Shown: positions 16,521 through 24,624 of the stretch, piece after piece
Layout: each line of letters opens with the position of its first letter
How positions within the stretch are numbered: position 1 is the first letter of the stretch
Assembly: GCA_965249685.1 (NCBI GenBank)
Contig: CBDFMN010000003.1
Location: forward strand, 1,674,001 to 1,738,000
DNA from: RH-AL1 sp965249685
Lineage (GTDB): Bacteria; Pseudomonadota; Alphaproteobacteria; Rhizobiales; Beijerinckiaceae
Length of the DNA stretch: 64,000 nucleotides
Direction of reading: 5' to 3'
The notes under the pieces: generated by a model
The model's database searches: none
What the model saw: the letters and a program-made list of their open reading frames with translations, nothing else
Told to the model about the DNA's origin: nothing
Position numbers and translations under genes: made by a program

Positions 16521-17798
16521 ATGACTTCCATTGCCGCTGTCGCCATCATCGGAGCGGGCCCATACGGGCTCTCCATCGCCGCACATCTGACGGCTCGAGG
16601 CGTCCATCCCCTCGTCTTCGGACCGCCGATGGAGAGTTGGCGCAACGGGATGCCACGGGGGATGCGGCTCAAGTCGGAGGGGTTCGCCTCGTGCCTGTCG
16701 AACCCCGGCCAGTCTTTCTCGCTCGGCGCGTTCTGCGCCGAGGCGGGATTGCCCTATGCGGACCTCGACCTTCCCGTTCCCGTCGAGATCTTTACCGCGT
16801 ATGGCTCGGCATTTCAGCAACGTTTCGTCCCGCAACTCGACAGCCGCCTGGTCCGGCACCTCGAGCGCTCGGCACATGGCTTCAGTCTCGAATTGGAGGA
16901 CGGCACGATCCTCGCCGCGCGGCGCGTCATCGTCGCGACGGGAATCGGCCCCTACCGGCATGTGCCGCCCGTCCTCTCGGGCCTCCCGGCCAGCCGACTC
17001 AGCCACACGAGCGCGCGAGCGGATTATACGGCCTTCGCCGGTCGAAGCGTGATCGTGGTCGGTTCCGGCGCTTCGGCGATCGACGCGGCCGCCGCGCTGA
17101 CGCGGGCCGGTTCGACCGTGCGCCTCGTGAGCCGGCGCTCGGCCATCACCTTTTACGCAGCCGGCCGGCGGCGATGGAGCGACAGGCTGACAGCACCGAT
17201 GACGCCGCTCGGGCCCGGTTGGAAAAAGTGGCTCTGCGTCAAGCTGCCCCTATTGTTCCACGCCCTGCCCGAACACGTCCGGACCACTGTCGTGCGGCGC
17301 TACCTCGGCCCTGCGCCCGGCTGGTCCGCTCGCGCCGATTTCGAAGGTAAAGTGGCGTTGACCCTGTCGGCGCAGGTGCTGGGCGCGCGCGAGACGGCGA
17401 CGGGGGTGGAGCTCGACATCCGTGGCCTGGACGGCCGCACGCTCGTGGAGCGGGCCGATCATGTCGTGGCCGGCACCGGCTATGCGGTCGATGTCCGCAG
17501 CCTGCCCTTCCTCGACCCTGGCTTGAGCGGCGACATCGCGTTGACGGACGCTGCGCCGCGGCTGTCCACGCATTTTGAGACTTCCGTTCCCGGCCTCTAC
17601 TTCGCCGGCACGGCGGCGGCCTTCGCCTTTGGTCCGTTGCTTCGGTTCGTGTGCGGAGCCGGCTTCGCCGCCCATCGCATCGCCGCCCATGTGGCGGCGG
17701 CCGAAGCGCGGCGTGGCGCGAGGGCACCCAGTTCACGGCGTGTTGACAGCAACTCCACAGCGCGTCCGGTCACCGATTTCTCGGCGAGGCGCTCGTGA
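16521..17798 (+). CDS. FAD/NAD(P)-binding oxidoreductase (flavin monooxygenase-like)
   Basis: The product (425 aa) is a two-dinucleotide-domain flavoprotein. The FAD-binding GAGPYGLS motif is at residues 10-17, an ATG motif VIVATGIGPYR near 136, and a second Rossmann motif VVGSGASAIDAAAAL near 180 for NAD(P)H; the C-terminal YFAGTAAAFAFGPLLRF is a flavin-closing segment. This layout fits class B flavin monooxygenases, ornithine/lysine N-hydroxylases and related reductases; substrate unknown. The ATG at 16521 is chosen over TTG 16494 and ATG 16512 because an AGGA lies ten bases upstream. The stop overlaps the next start (GTGA), coupling it to the ATP-grasp gene. It is probably cytoplasmic. Confidence 0.82.
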   Translation: MTSIAAVAIIGAGPYGLSIAAHLTARGVHPLVFGPPMESWRNGMPRGMRLKSEGFASCLSNPGQSFSLGAFCAEAGLPYADLDLPVPVEIFTAYGSAFQQRFVPQLDSRLVRHLERSAHGFSLELEDGTILAARRVIVATGIGPYRHVPPVLSGLPASRLSHTSARADYTAFAGRSVIVVGSGASAIDAAAALTRAGSTVRLVSRRSAITFYAAGRRRWSDRLTAPMTPLGPGWKKWLCVKLPLLFHALPEHVRTTVVRRYLGPAPGWSARADFEGKVALTLSAQVLGARETATGVELDIRGLDGRTLVERADHVVAGTGYAVDVRSLPFLDPGLSGDIALTDAAPRLSTHFETSVPGLYFAGTAAAFAFGPLLRFVCGAGFAAHRIAAHVAAAEARRGARAPSSRRVDSNSTARPVTDFSARRS

Positions 17799-19075
17799 GC
17801 GCCCCCCGCCTGCTATTTTTGACGCTGCTCAACGACGGCGGGTCGGACCGCATCGTGGCCGCGATGGGTCGGCTTGGCTGCGATTGCGCGGTGCTCGGCC
17901 CGCGCGGCGCCTTCGCGGCTTGCTCGCGCTTTGCCACCACCCTGTTCCCCCTTCCGCGCGTCGGTGGATCGTGGCTGCGCGGCCTCTTCGTCGCCGCGCA
18001 GCTCAAACGGATTGTTCGCACGTGGCAGCCCGACCTTGTCATTCCGCTCGACGACTTCTCCGCGCGGACCCTGAGAAGCCCGCAGCTGCGGCGCGCGGCT
18101 GGGGCCGATGCCGCCGCGCTGATCGAGCGATCGCTGGGCGCGCCCAATACCTATGCGACGATCTGTAGTCGCGAGGGCGTGACCGCCGCGGCGGCCGACC
18201 TCGGCCTGTCGACGCCGCGACAGGCGGCGGTGGCAAGCCTCGAAGCTGCCAAGCGTGCCGCAGCGGCGTTCGGCTATCCCGTGGTGCTGAAGCGCGAGCA
18301 GACCTGTGGCGGCTTCGGCGTGGCGATCGTCCCCGACGAACCGAGTCTCGAACACGCCTTCCGCAAGGCTTGGCGTAAGGCGAAGGCGAAGCGCATCCTG
18401 CAGACCATGCTCGGGCTGGGCACGGCGGACCAGAGCGCCCTTGTCCTGCAGAGCTACGTGTCCGGCGCGATGGCGTTCCGCGTCGTCGCCTGCGCGGCCG
18501 GCACCGTCCTCGACGGCGTCAGCTTCCAAGCGGCATGCATCCACCCGCCCGTGACCGGCGCAAGCACCGCGTTGCAGCCGATCGACCGGCCTGACATGGA
18601 TGCGGCGGCGCGGACGCTGGTGGCTGCATTGGGCTGCTCGGGCGTCGTCTCGCTCGATTTCGTCTTGGCGGCCGACGGGGCCTGTCTGATCGAACTGAAC
18701 CCGAGGCCCGTATGCAGCGGCCATCTCGGGCGCCTCTACGGCCACGATATCTACGCGGCGCTCGTCGCACATCTGCGCGGTCAGGAGCCCGTATGCTCCG
18801 CCGAGCCGGTGGCAGGGCCGGCGACGATCGCGCTATTCCCGCGCGAACTCGACCGGGACCCGGCAAGCCCCCTCCTTGCATCGTCGGGCGTACTGCACGA
18901 CGTGCCCTGGGACGATCCAGGCGTGCTGGACGCCTATGCCTCCAGGCGAGGTCGCCGGCCGCGCCCGACGAGGACCGCCCCCTGTTCCCGCGCACCTCAA
19001 CGGGACGCGGTGCCTGCCTTGACCGAACTCTTCTCAGCCGCAGCATCGCGCGCAAATTCTCCCCGTTCCTCTTAG
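17795..19075 (+). CDS. ATP-grasp domain protein (carboxylate-amine/thiol ligase type)
   Basis: The product (426 aa) starts at GTG 17795, overlapping the flavoprotein stop by four bases. An N-terminal Rossmann-like pre-ATP-grasp domain (LLFLTLLNDGGSDRIV) is followed by the ATP-grasp fold: FGYPVVLKREQTCGGFGV near 150-170 (ATP-binding lysine and flexible loop), and the metal/phosphate-binding LDFVLAADGACLIELNPRP near 287-305, where the E-x-N-x-R core is intact. Such enzymes join a carboxylate to an amine or thiol through an acyl-phosphate. Residues after about 375 are Arg/Pro-rich and probably disordered. The tight pairing with a flavoprotein suggests a small-molecule tailoring pathway. Confidence 0.8.
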   Translation: MSAPRLLFLTLLNDGGSDRIVAAMGRLGCDCAVLGPRGAFAACSRFATTLFPLPRVGGSWLRGLFVAAQLKRIVRTWQPDLVIPLDDFSARTLRSPQLRRAAGADAAALIERSLGAPNTYATICSREGVTAAAADLGLSTPRQAAVASLEAAKRAAAAFGYPVVLKREQTCGGFGVAIVPDEPSLEHAFRKAWRKAKAKRILQTMLGLGTADQSALVLQSYVSGAMAFRVVACAAGTVLDGVSFQAACIHPPVTGASTALQPIDRPDMDAAARTLVAALGCSGVVSLDFVLAADGACLIELNPRPVCSGHLGRLYGHDIYAALVAHLRGQEPVCSAEPVAGPATIALFPRELDRDPASPLLASSGVLHDVPWDDPGVLDAYASRRGRRPRPTRTAPCSRAPQRDAVPALTELFSAAASRANSPRSS

Positions 19076-19182
19076 GATCGGATCCCCCAGACCCGCGAAT
19101 TCAGCCCTCTTCGGTCGGCGCCGGAACGTTCGCGCAAGCTGAGCATTAAAATTAAGTTACTATCGTTATGGATGAAGCAATC

Positions 19183-19356
19183 ATGTTACGTTAGGCCCTG
19201 ATCTTCTTCATTATTTCGGTTATCGCGGGCGCGCTGGGCTTCACCGGTATCTCGGCTGCAGCGAGCGGCATCGCGAGGATCTTCTTCTTCGTCGCGCTTG
19301 CGATCTTCCTCGTCTTTCTGGTTCTCGGCCTTACCATCTTCAAGGCCGCATTCTGA
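19183..19356 (+). pseudogene. DUF1328 (YtjA-like) membrane protein with amber codon at position 4
   Basis: Read from ATG 19183 the frame is M-L-R-stop, then 53 sense codons to TGA 19354-19356. The post-stop sequence (ALIFFIISVIAGALGFTG...) is clearly a DUF1328 small membrane protein with two helices. In this family residue 4 is normally Trp in an MLRWA/MFRWG start, so TGG has become TAG at 19192-19194. No ATG, GTG or TTG re-start is close; a CTG at 19198 is possible. The gene is therefore a pseudogene, a case of non-standard initiation, or contains a base-call error. These proteins are small inner-membrane proteins of unknown, often stress-related, role. Confidence 0.8.
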
Positions 19357-19415
19357 CTTGATCGTCAGGTTCAATGGTTTGAGGAAACACTATTAGTCTC
19401 GAGGGGAAATCGACT

Positions 19416-20240
19416 TCAAGACCTCGCCATCAGGTCTACGGCCAACGCATAGAGCCGGGCGCGCGCCGCCGGCGATAGGGCGGCCAGCGTCTCCAGGTAC
19501 GTCTGGCCAGCCCGGCACATCCGCTCGTCGGCGATCGGCGGGTCTGCGGTCTTGCCGTCGAGCAGCGCCTCGATTTCGGGCCGGCTCATCCCCCTGTCGG
19601 TCAAGGCTTTATCGAGCGCCTGGAAATCGGCGTCGGAGGGCGTTGACCGTTGCACCTGATCCCTCAGCCCGCTGTTCATCGCGTCGAGCCCGGAAACCGC
19701 CGCGTCGGCGATCAGCGGGCGATGGTCCGCCGCGAAGGCCAGGAAACCGCTGCTGTTGGCCCCATAAAGAAAGGCGACGCAGAGGTGGACGTCGCGTTCG
19801 GCCAACGCGCGCATCTCGCCGAGTTGATAGGTGAAGATCTGGCTCAGGGCTGCATCCGAGGCCTTCACCGCAAGGTTTCCCTTCGACTTGCGCAAGGCGC
19901 TGACGGCATCGGCCATGATCGAATCCGGTCCAGGCTCCTTGCCGCTCGCCGTGGCAGCTTGGGCGAGCGCGTCGAGGATGGCGTCGTAGTCGCTCGGGAA
20001 GACGAGGCGGAGCCGGTCGAAAAATCGCGTGTAGTCGGGCGAGGCCGCGACGCTCGCCTCGATCTTGCGGCGGGGCTCGACCAAAGATGCGTTGCGTTCC
20101 GGCGGGGGCGTGACGGCAGCCGACGGCGGGGCGGCCTGCGGAGGCTTCTCGCCCTGGATCGCCCGTTGCAGGAAACCGGCTCCAAGCAGAATCGCGGCGA
20201 GCGCGGCAAGTCCGAGCAGCGCGAGCCGCAAATTCCTCAT
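19416..20240 (-). CDS. conserved hypothetical protein with N-terminal membrane anchor
   Basis: The product (274 aa) has an N-terminal hydrophobic segment (residues 5-25, LALLGLAALAAILLGAGFL), a Pro/Ala-rich linker to about 50, then a helical soluble domain of some 220 residues that includes two Cys (HLCVAFLYG and RMCRAGQTYL) which could form a disulfide if periplasmic. No catalytic motif is recognised. Transcription is toward the DUF1328 pseudogene, and it sits 63 bases downstream of metC on the same strand, so the two may share a transcript. I do not recognise the family. Confidence 0.6.
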   Translation of the reverse strand: MRNLRLALLGLAALAAILLGAGFLQRAIQGEKPPQAAPPSAAVTPPPERNASLVEPRRKIEASVAASPDYTRFFDRLRLVFPSDYDAILDALAQAATASGKEPGPDSIMADAVSALRKSKGNLAVKASDAALSQIFTYQLGEMRALAERDVHLCVAFLYGANSSGFLAFAADHRPLIADAAVSGLDAMNSGLRDQVQRSTPSDADFQALDKALTDRGMSRPEIEALLDGKTADPPIADERMCRAGQTYLETLAALSPAARARLYALAVDLMARS

Positions 20241-20303
20241 GAACCGACAGTCCTCGTCGAAAACACGACTTTGCCTTGGCCGCCTCGAAACGGCAAGGCG
20301 GCG

Positions 20304-21491
20304 CTACGCGGCCGCGCGGAGGCGGGCGAAGCCAGCGTCGAGGTCCGCCTGAAGGTCGACGACGTCCTCCAGTCCGATGGAGAAGCGCAGGGCCGGCCCC
20401 TCCGGCAGCCATCGCGTAGCGCTGCGGTAGCCCGAACAATCGAAGGGAATCACCAAGCTCTCGAACCCGCCCCACGAATAGCCCATGCCAAACAGCTTGA
20501 GGCCGTCGAGCATCGCTGCCAGGGCCGGCGTTGAGCAGGAGTGGAGAAGCACGGAGAACAGGCCGCTGGAGCCTTTGAAGTTCTCGCGCCAGTGCTCGTG
20601 GCCCGGGCACGAAGGCAGCGCGGGATGCAGCACGCGCGCCACCTCCGGCCGCTCCGCAAGCCAGTGCGCCATGGCAAGCCCCTGGCGTTCGGCCTCGCGC
20701 AGCCGCAGGTCGAGCGTTCGCAGGCCGCGCAGCCCTAGGAACACGTCCTCCGGTCCCGCACACATGGCGAAGGCGTCGAAGGTCTCGCGCAGTCGGCCGG
20801 CCCAGGCGGCATTGGCCGAGGTCAAGCCGAGCAGCAGGTCGGAATGGCCGGAGAGGTATTTCGTGCCGGCCTCGATCGCGAGATCGATCCCCGCCTCGTG
20901 CGGCGGGTAGAAGATCGGCGTGGCCCAGGTGTTGTCGATCATAGAGCAGAGGCCGCGGGTCTGCGCGAGGGCGACCAGCGCCTTGAGATCCGGCACCTCG
21001 AAGCTCTGCGAACCCGGCGCCTCGAGGAAGAGGACGCTTGTGTTGGGCTGCACGAGATCAACCACCGCATCGGCCCGCATCGGGTCGTAATAGGTCGTCT
21101 CGACGCCGAGCCGCTTGAGCACAGTGTTGCAGAAGGCGCGAGTCGGCCGGTACACAGAATCGGCAACCAGGATATGGTCGCCGGCCTTGACGGCGCAGAG
21201 AAGGGCGACTGTGACCGCGGCCAGGCCGGAGGGGGTGAGGACCGTCGTGGCAGCGCCCGCAAGTTCCGTCCAAGCTTCTTCCAGGGCGCGGATGGTGGGC
21301 GTGCCCGACGTGCCGTAACTGAACCGCCCGTTCCGCGCCACGAGGTCGGCGTGCGTGGGGTAGAGTACGGTCGAGCCCCTGTAGACCGGTGTGTTGACGA
21401 AGCCGAACTGCTCCGCGGGCCTGCGCCCGGCCCCGGCGAGACGTGTCCGCAAGCTGAAGCTCGCCCGTTCCCCCGGCGTCATTTCCGACAT
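20304..21491 (-). CDS. metC: cystathionine beta-lyase (Cys/Met metabolism PLP enzyme)
   Basis: The product (395 aa) is a Cys/Met-metabolism PLP enzyme of usual length. FVNTPVYRGSTVLYP is the N-terminal signature; YGTSGTPTIRALEEA and TPSGLAAVTVALL shape the cofactor site; DNTWATPIFYPPHEAGIDLAIEAGTKYLSGHSD contains the Asp that binds the pyridine nitrogen and the Schiff-base Lys (in TKYLSGHSD, near residue 213). The GFESL and RFSIGLEDVVDL segments near the C-terminus bind the substrate carboxylate. It splits cystathionine into homocysteine, pyruvate and ammonia in methionine synthesis. Cystathionine gamma-synthase is similar, but the overall pattern favours MetC. Confidence 0.9.
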   Translation of the reverse strand: MSEMTPGERASFSLRTRLAGAGRRPAEQFGFVNTPVYRGSTVLYPTHADLVARNGRFSYGTSGTPTIRALEEAWTELAGAATTVLTPSGLAAVTVALLCAVKAGDHILVADSVYRPTRAFCNTVLKRLGVETTYYDPMRADAVVDLVQPNTSVLFLEAPGSQSFEVPDLKALVALAQTRGLCSMIDNTWATPIFYPPHEAGIDLAIEAGTKYLSGHSDLLLGLTSANAAWAGRLRETFDAFAMCAGPEDVFLGLRGLRTLDLRLREAERQGLAMAHWLAERPEVARVLHPALPSCPGHEHWRENFKGSSGLFSVLLHSCSTPALAAMLDGLKLFGMGYSWGGFESLVIPFDCSGYRSATRWLPEGPALRFSIGLEDVVDLQADLDAGFARLRAAA

Positions 21492-21631
21492 CTATGCAGC
21501 TCCCGCGTCCGATCCAACCGTCGCCGGCGATCCCCGCCGCTGTCAACCTCCCGAGGCAGGGACCGTAAGCGCCCACTCGCATTGTGTCTCAGCCCGACTT
21601 CGGCTAACCTCAGGCCGCGACGCTGTTGTCG

Positions 21632-21708
<77 letters not shown>

Positions 21709-21880
21709 GTTTCTCTCAGGTCGCCGGAAGCATATAGGAAGCAGGCGCTTTAAGTTGTGTCCTCGGCGTTCGCTTAGCCGCTCCGTATCGTCGATCTGCG
21801 AGAGAGAACAAAAAAAGAACAAATGACTTGCTTGCGGGTTGTCGCGACGGTAGCTTGAGCCATCGTTGGAGAGCGAGCGC

Positions 21881-22113
21881 ATGAGGTCGGAAGCCGGCAC
21901 AGAGGACGCGCGGGATAGCTTGGAGGCGACGGTCGACGACGCCATAGCCGCTTGCGAAGGCGACTTGCGCGGTGCCATTGAGCGCTCGTCGTCACCATGG
22001 GTATCTATGAGGCCGAGATCGCGGCGCTTCAGAAGGAAACTGCCGGCCTACGAGCAGTCATCTCGCCCGGCTACGTTCGCGGGCGTGTCGGACGGGCAAG
22101 GGCACCGGCGGCG
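21881..22113 (+). pseudogene. broken conserved hypothetical gene (frameshift near 21983)
   Basis: The frame from ATG 21881 reads RDSLEATVDDAIAACEGDLRGAIE, then loses its sense. One base later in phase the sequence continues MGIYEAEIAALQKETAGLRA...SPGYVRGR. Joined by adding one base at about 21983 the two halves resemble a small alphaproteobacterial hypothetical family with a DEAIAACGGD...YVRGR layout. The break is a single-base loss. Function unknown. Confidence 0.5.
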
Positions 22114-22440
22114 ATGCCTGACAGCGCCATTCCACAGACCATCGGAGAAGCAAAGGCGTCCGGGTGGGCCTGGTTAGCCGTGCAATGCCGTGATTACCGG
22201 CATGGTGGCGACATACGCCTCGACGTGCTGCTAGAGCGCGGCTCCGCTACCAGGCTGGCGGCACTCGCCGGCAAGCTCCATTGCGGGAAGAGCGAGGGGC
22301 GGAAGGTCGACGTGTCGCTCGGCGTCTACCTGCAAAGCGGGTTTGGACAGCCCTATGCGAAGCGATTTCAGCGCCGGCAACGCGGTTCTGCCGTCGCGGG
22401 AGTAATAGAGCGCGAGGCGAACTGCCACGCGCGGGTTAGG
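22114..22440 (+). pseudogene. degenerate zinc-ribbon-like small protein
   Basis: From ATG 22114 the frame reads IPQTIGEAKASGWAWLAVQCRDYRHGG... and KLHCGKSEGRKVDV. The two positions where a small zinc-ribbon would carry its second cysteines (C-x2-C) are Tyr and Ser, leaving single Cys residues. The frame then runs without a stop into the transposase below it, as expected of decayed sequence. The identification is tentative. Confidence 0.3.
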
Positions 22441-22461
22441 GCAGCGGCAGGAGGTGCCGTT

Positions 22462-23205
22462 ATGAGTGATCTTTCGCCGGCGCAGATGCGTCGGATCGCA
22501 CCGTGTTTTCCCCTCTCGCATGGGATTCCCCGCGTGGATGACAGGCGGATCATCAGTGGCATCATCTTCGTCATCCGCAACGGACTGCGCTGGCGCGATG
22601 CGCCGACGGACTACGGTCCGCACAAGACGATCTACGACAGCTTCATCCGCTGGAGCCGGCTCGGCGTCTTCAACGCGATCTTCGCCAGGCTGGCGGCCAA
22701 GGGCGGCAAGCCCGATCAGTTGATGGTCGATGCGACCCACCTCAAGGCTCATCGCACCGCGGCCAGCCTGCTTGAAAAGGGGCTGTTCCCCGACGTATCG
22801 GGCGTACCAAAGGGGGCCTGAACTCCAAGCTTCACGCCGTCTGCGACGGGCAAGGGCGTGCGCTCGTGATGCTGCTCAGCGAAGGCCAGATGAGCGACTA
22901 CAAGGGTGCGGCCCTGATGCTCGACGCCCTTCCACCCGCCAAGGCGACGCTCGGCGACAAGGGCTACGACGCCGACTGGCTCCGCACCGCTTTGACAGAA
23001 CGCGGCATCGCACCGTGCATTCCATCAGGGCTAACCGCACGATCCAGATTCCACACGACCGCACGCTCTATCGCCAGCGCACAAGATCGAGATCATGTTC
23101 GGCAGGCTTAAGGACTGGCGGCGCGTCTATACCTGCTACGATCGATGCGCCCACACCTTCATGTCCGCCATCTGCATCGCGGCAGCCATCATCTTCTGGA
23201 TATAA
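22462..23205 (+). pseudogene. IS5-family transposase broken by three -1 shifts
   Basis: AGGAGG at 22449-22454 precedes ATG 22462 (MSDLSPAQMRRI). The first frame gives the N-terminal half of an IS5/IS427-type DDE transposase: GIPRVDDRRIISGIIFVIRNGLRWRDAP and DQLMVDATHLKAHRTAASLL, with the first catalytic Asp in VDATH. Sense moves back one base near 22790 (RIGRTKGGLNSKLHAVCDG, YKGAALMLDALP, GDKGYDADW), again near 23026 (IQIPHDRTLYRQR) and again near 23079 (KIEIMFGRLKDWRRV...IIFWI, stop 23203-23205). The first shift could be programmed frameshifting, known in this group, but the others cannot. Beyond the stop is GAGTCCTGAACCTAG, which resembles the right end of such elements; no matching left end is visible. 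Confidence 0.85.
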
Positions 23206-23221
23206 TCAATGAGTCCTGAAC

Positions 23222-23893
23222 CTAGTAAATTCTGGCTAGCATCCTCGCTAGGCAAGTCTGACCTTGGCACCCAGACTTTTTGTATATGCTTCCTAAATGC
23301 ACTCTCGCCGTATTGGGAGAAATATTCATTTGACGAGCACAATCCTCCAAAGGATATCCTGACCCGAACAACGCTGCCAACTCCGCCTCCCGTTCAGAAA
23401 ACTTGAAGATCTTGCTCAATACTTTAACGCTGATCGCGGCGGGCGCGTATAAATCCGTTATGACTACCAGAGCTGTAGGAGCAAAAGTTACGTGAACCCA
23501 ATTCAAGACCTTCACAAAATAACGAGTCGTACCTCTTCTACATGGGATTCCAAGCACATTTCCAAACTCAACCTCGTTATCGGCCGATAACGCATTCGAC
23601 TCCACCATGTTCGATAATTCTCGACTCACAGAAGAAGAATAGATGCTCAGCCTTCCGTCTAACACAGAAATATCAGCACTGCCTGCCAACAGGTTCTTTG
23701 CAGCTTTATTTGTTCCGAGGACTCTTCTGTCTTTGGCGACCAAAAAGGAGGCCTTCATGGAAAAGTTCTGCAAATGATTTCCATGACCATCTTTAGGGGC
23801 ATCGAACAGGTCATCTAGGTCTTCTAAAGTCGCTGGCGCTAGCGATACTCTCCCCACGATAGGCGCAATGGGATCAGCCTGAATCGCCTGCAT
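23222..23893 (-). CDS. LuxR-type transcriptional regulator
   Basis: The product (223 aa) has an N-terminal sensory-like part of about 150 residues (PAS-like, with FLVAKDRRVLGTNKAAKNLL) and a C-terminal LuxR helix-turn-helix at about 160-223: FKFSEREAELAALFGSG then NISPNTARVHLGSIYKKSGC, the recognition helix region. It lacks a receiver domain with phospho-Asp. A GGAGAG precedes the ATG. The gene is richer in A+T than its surroundings, and its stop codon lies within the terminal bases of the broken IS5 element, so its last codons may have been set by that insertion. Divergent placement from the giant peroxidase gene makes it the likely local regulator. Confidence 0.78.
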   Translation of the reverse strand: MQAIQADPIAPIVGRVSLAPATLEDLDDLFDAPKDGHGNHLQNFSMKASFLVAKDRRVLGTNKAAKNLLAGSADISVLDGRLSIYSSSVSRELSNMVESNALSADNEVEFGNVLGIPCRRGTTRYFVKVLNWVHVTFAPTALVVITDLYAPAAISVKVLSKIFKFSEREAELAALFGSGYPLEDCARQMNISPNTARVHLGSIYKKSGCQGQTCLARMLARIY

Positions 23894-24624
23894 CTCTCCA
23901 CTCCGGCCGCACTAACTTCGAATTTATCTTAAGAAGGTATCACCAAGTTAACAATCGATCGAATCTATTTTCGGGGTTCTTACCTTTACTACCTCCCCCA
24001 TTCGGAGATCGATCACAACTCTGCCGGCTGCATATTCCGGTTGATGCGCCGGCGGCAATAAACTCACAAAGCCGCTTTTCGGCCCGATACCTCGATTGCT
24101 GGGCTTGGTACGGAAAGCTAGTGGTGTGTTCCACCGGCGAGGCAGGCTTGACTAAATGCGGGCAGATAATGAACCGCATCCAACGTTTGGGACCCTGCGA
24201 CTAACGACGGCGGCGACGATCTTGTTGGCATCGCCAGTCCTGGCTGGCCCCCGGCAGTCCACATGATTTCGATCGGACCCAGTCCGTCGAGTGTGCAGAG
24301 CACGATGTTCGCTCGCTAGACATGCCATTCAGGGCTTGCAGTCATCGACGATCGCCGGAAGACGCTTGCGGTCACTTAAACTCAGATGGTCCGTTGCACG
24401 GGTACGCATCACCCTGTCCCGCACGCCGCAAGAGGGCTGAAAATCCAGAGCCGGACTTGCCCGTCCCGATCGATCTCATACCACTATCACGAAGTTTATA
24501 AGTGCCGCCGCCTAATCGATTCTGTCTAATTTTAGACGATTGTCGGGGGCGAACGCGGCGACTATTGTCAATCAGGAACGCTAATTACGAAGAACAATGA
24601 CATAAATAATTCGGAGCGATCGTC
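23894..24624. other. 731-base divergent intergenic region
   Basis: This A+T-rich gap lies between the LuxR regulator and the peroxidase gene and must hold both promoters. Short frames on the minus strand (23940-24179 and 24118-24303) do not resemble proteins I know and have no good ribosome sites; 24100-24420 has a more GC-rich, patchy look that may be old insertion debris. The notable site is a perfect palindrome at 24524-24537. GGAGCG at about 24614 serves the peroxidase start. Confidence 0.5.
24524..24537. promoter_or_regulatory. perfect palindrome, candidate operator
   Basis: GTCTAATTTTAGAC is a perfect 14-base inverted repeat starting 101 bases before the peroxidase start codon. Its size and position suit a dimeric helix-turn-helix regulator such as the divergently encoded LuxR-type protein. 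No U-tract follows, so it is not a terminator. Binding is inferred. Confidence 0.4.

Noticed and set aside
22787..22794. Programmed frameshift as the whole explanation of the broken IS5 transposase
   Set aside because: It could explain the first shift at the CCCC run, but two further -1 shifts downstream lie at sites without such a signal, so the gene is decayed.
24118..24303. Small minus-strand frame in the luxR-peroxidase gap
   Set aside because: No known motif, no ribosome site, and it lies in patchy sequence that may be old insertion debris.
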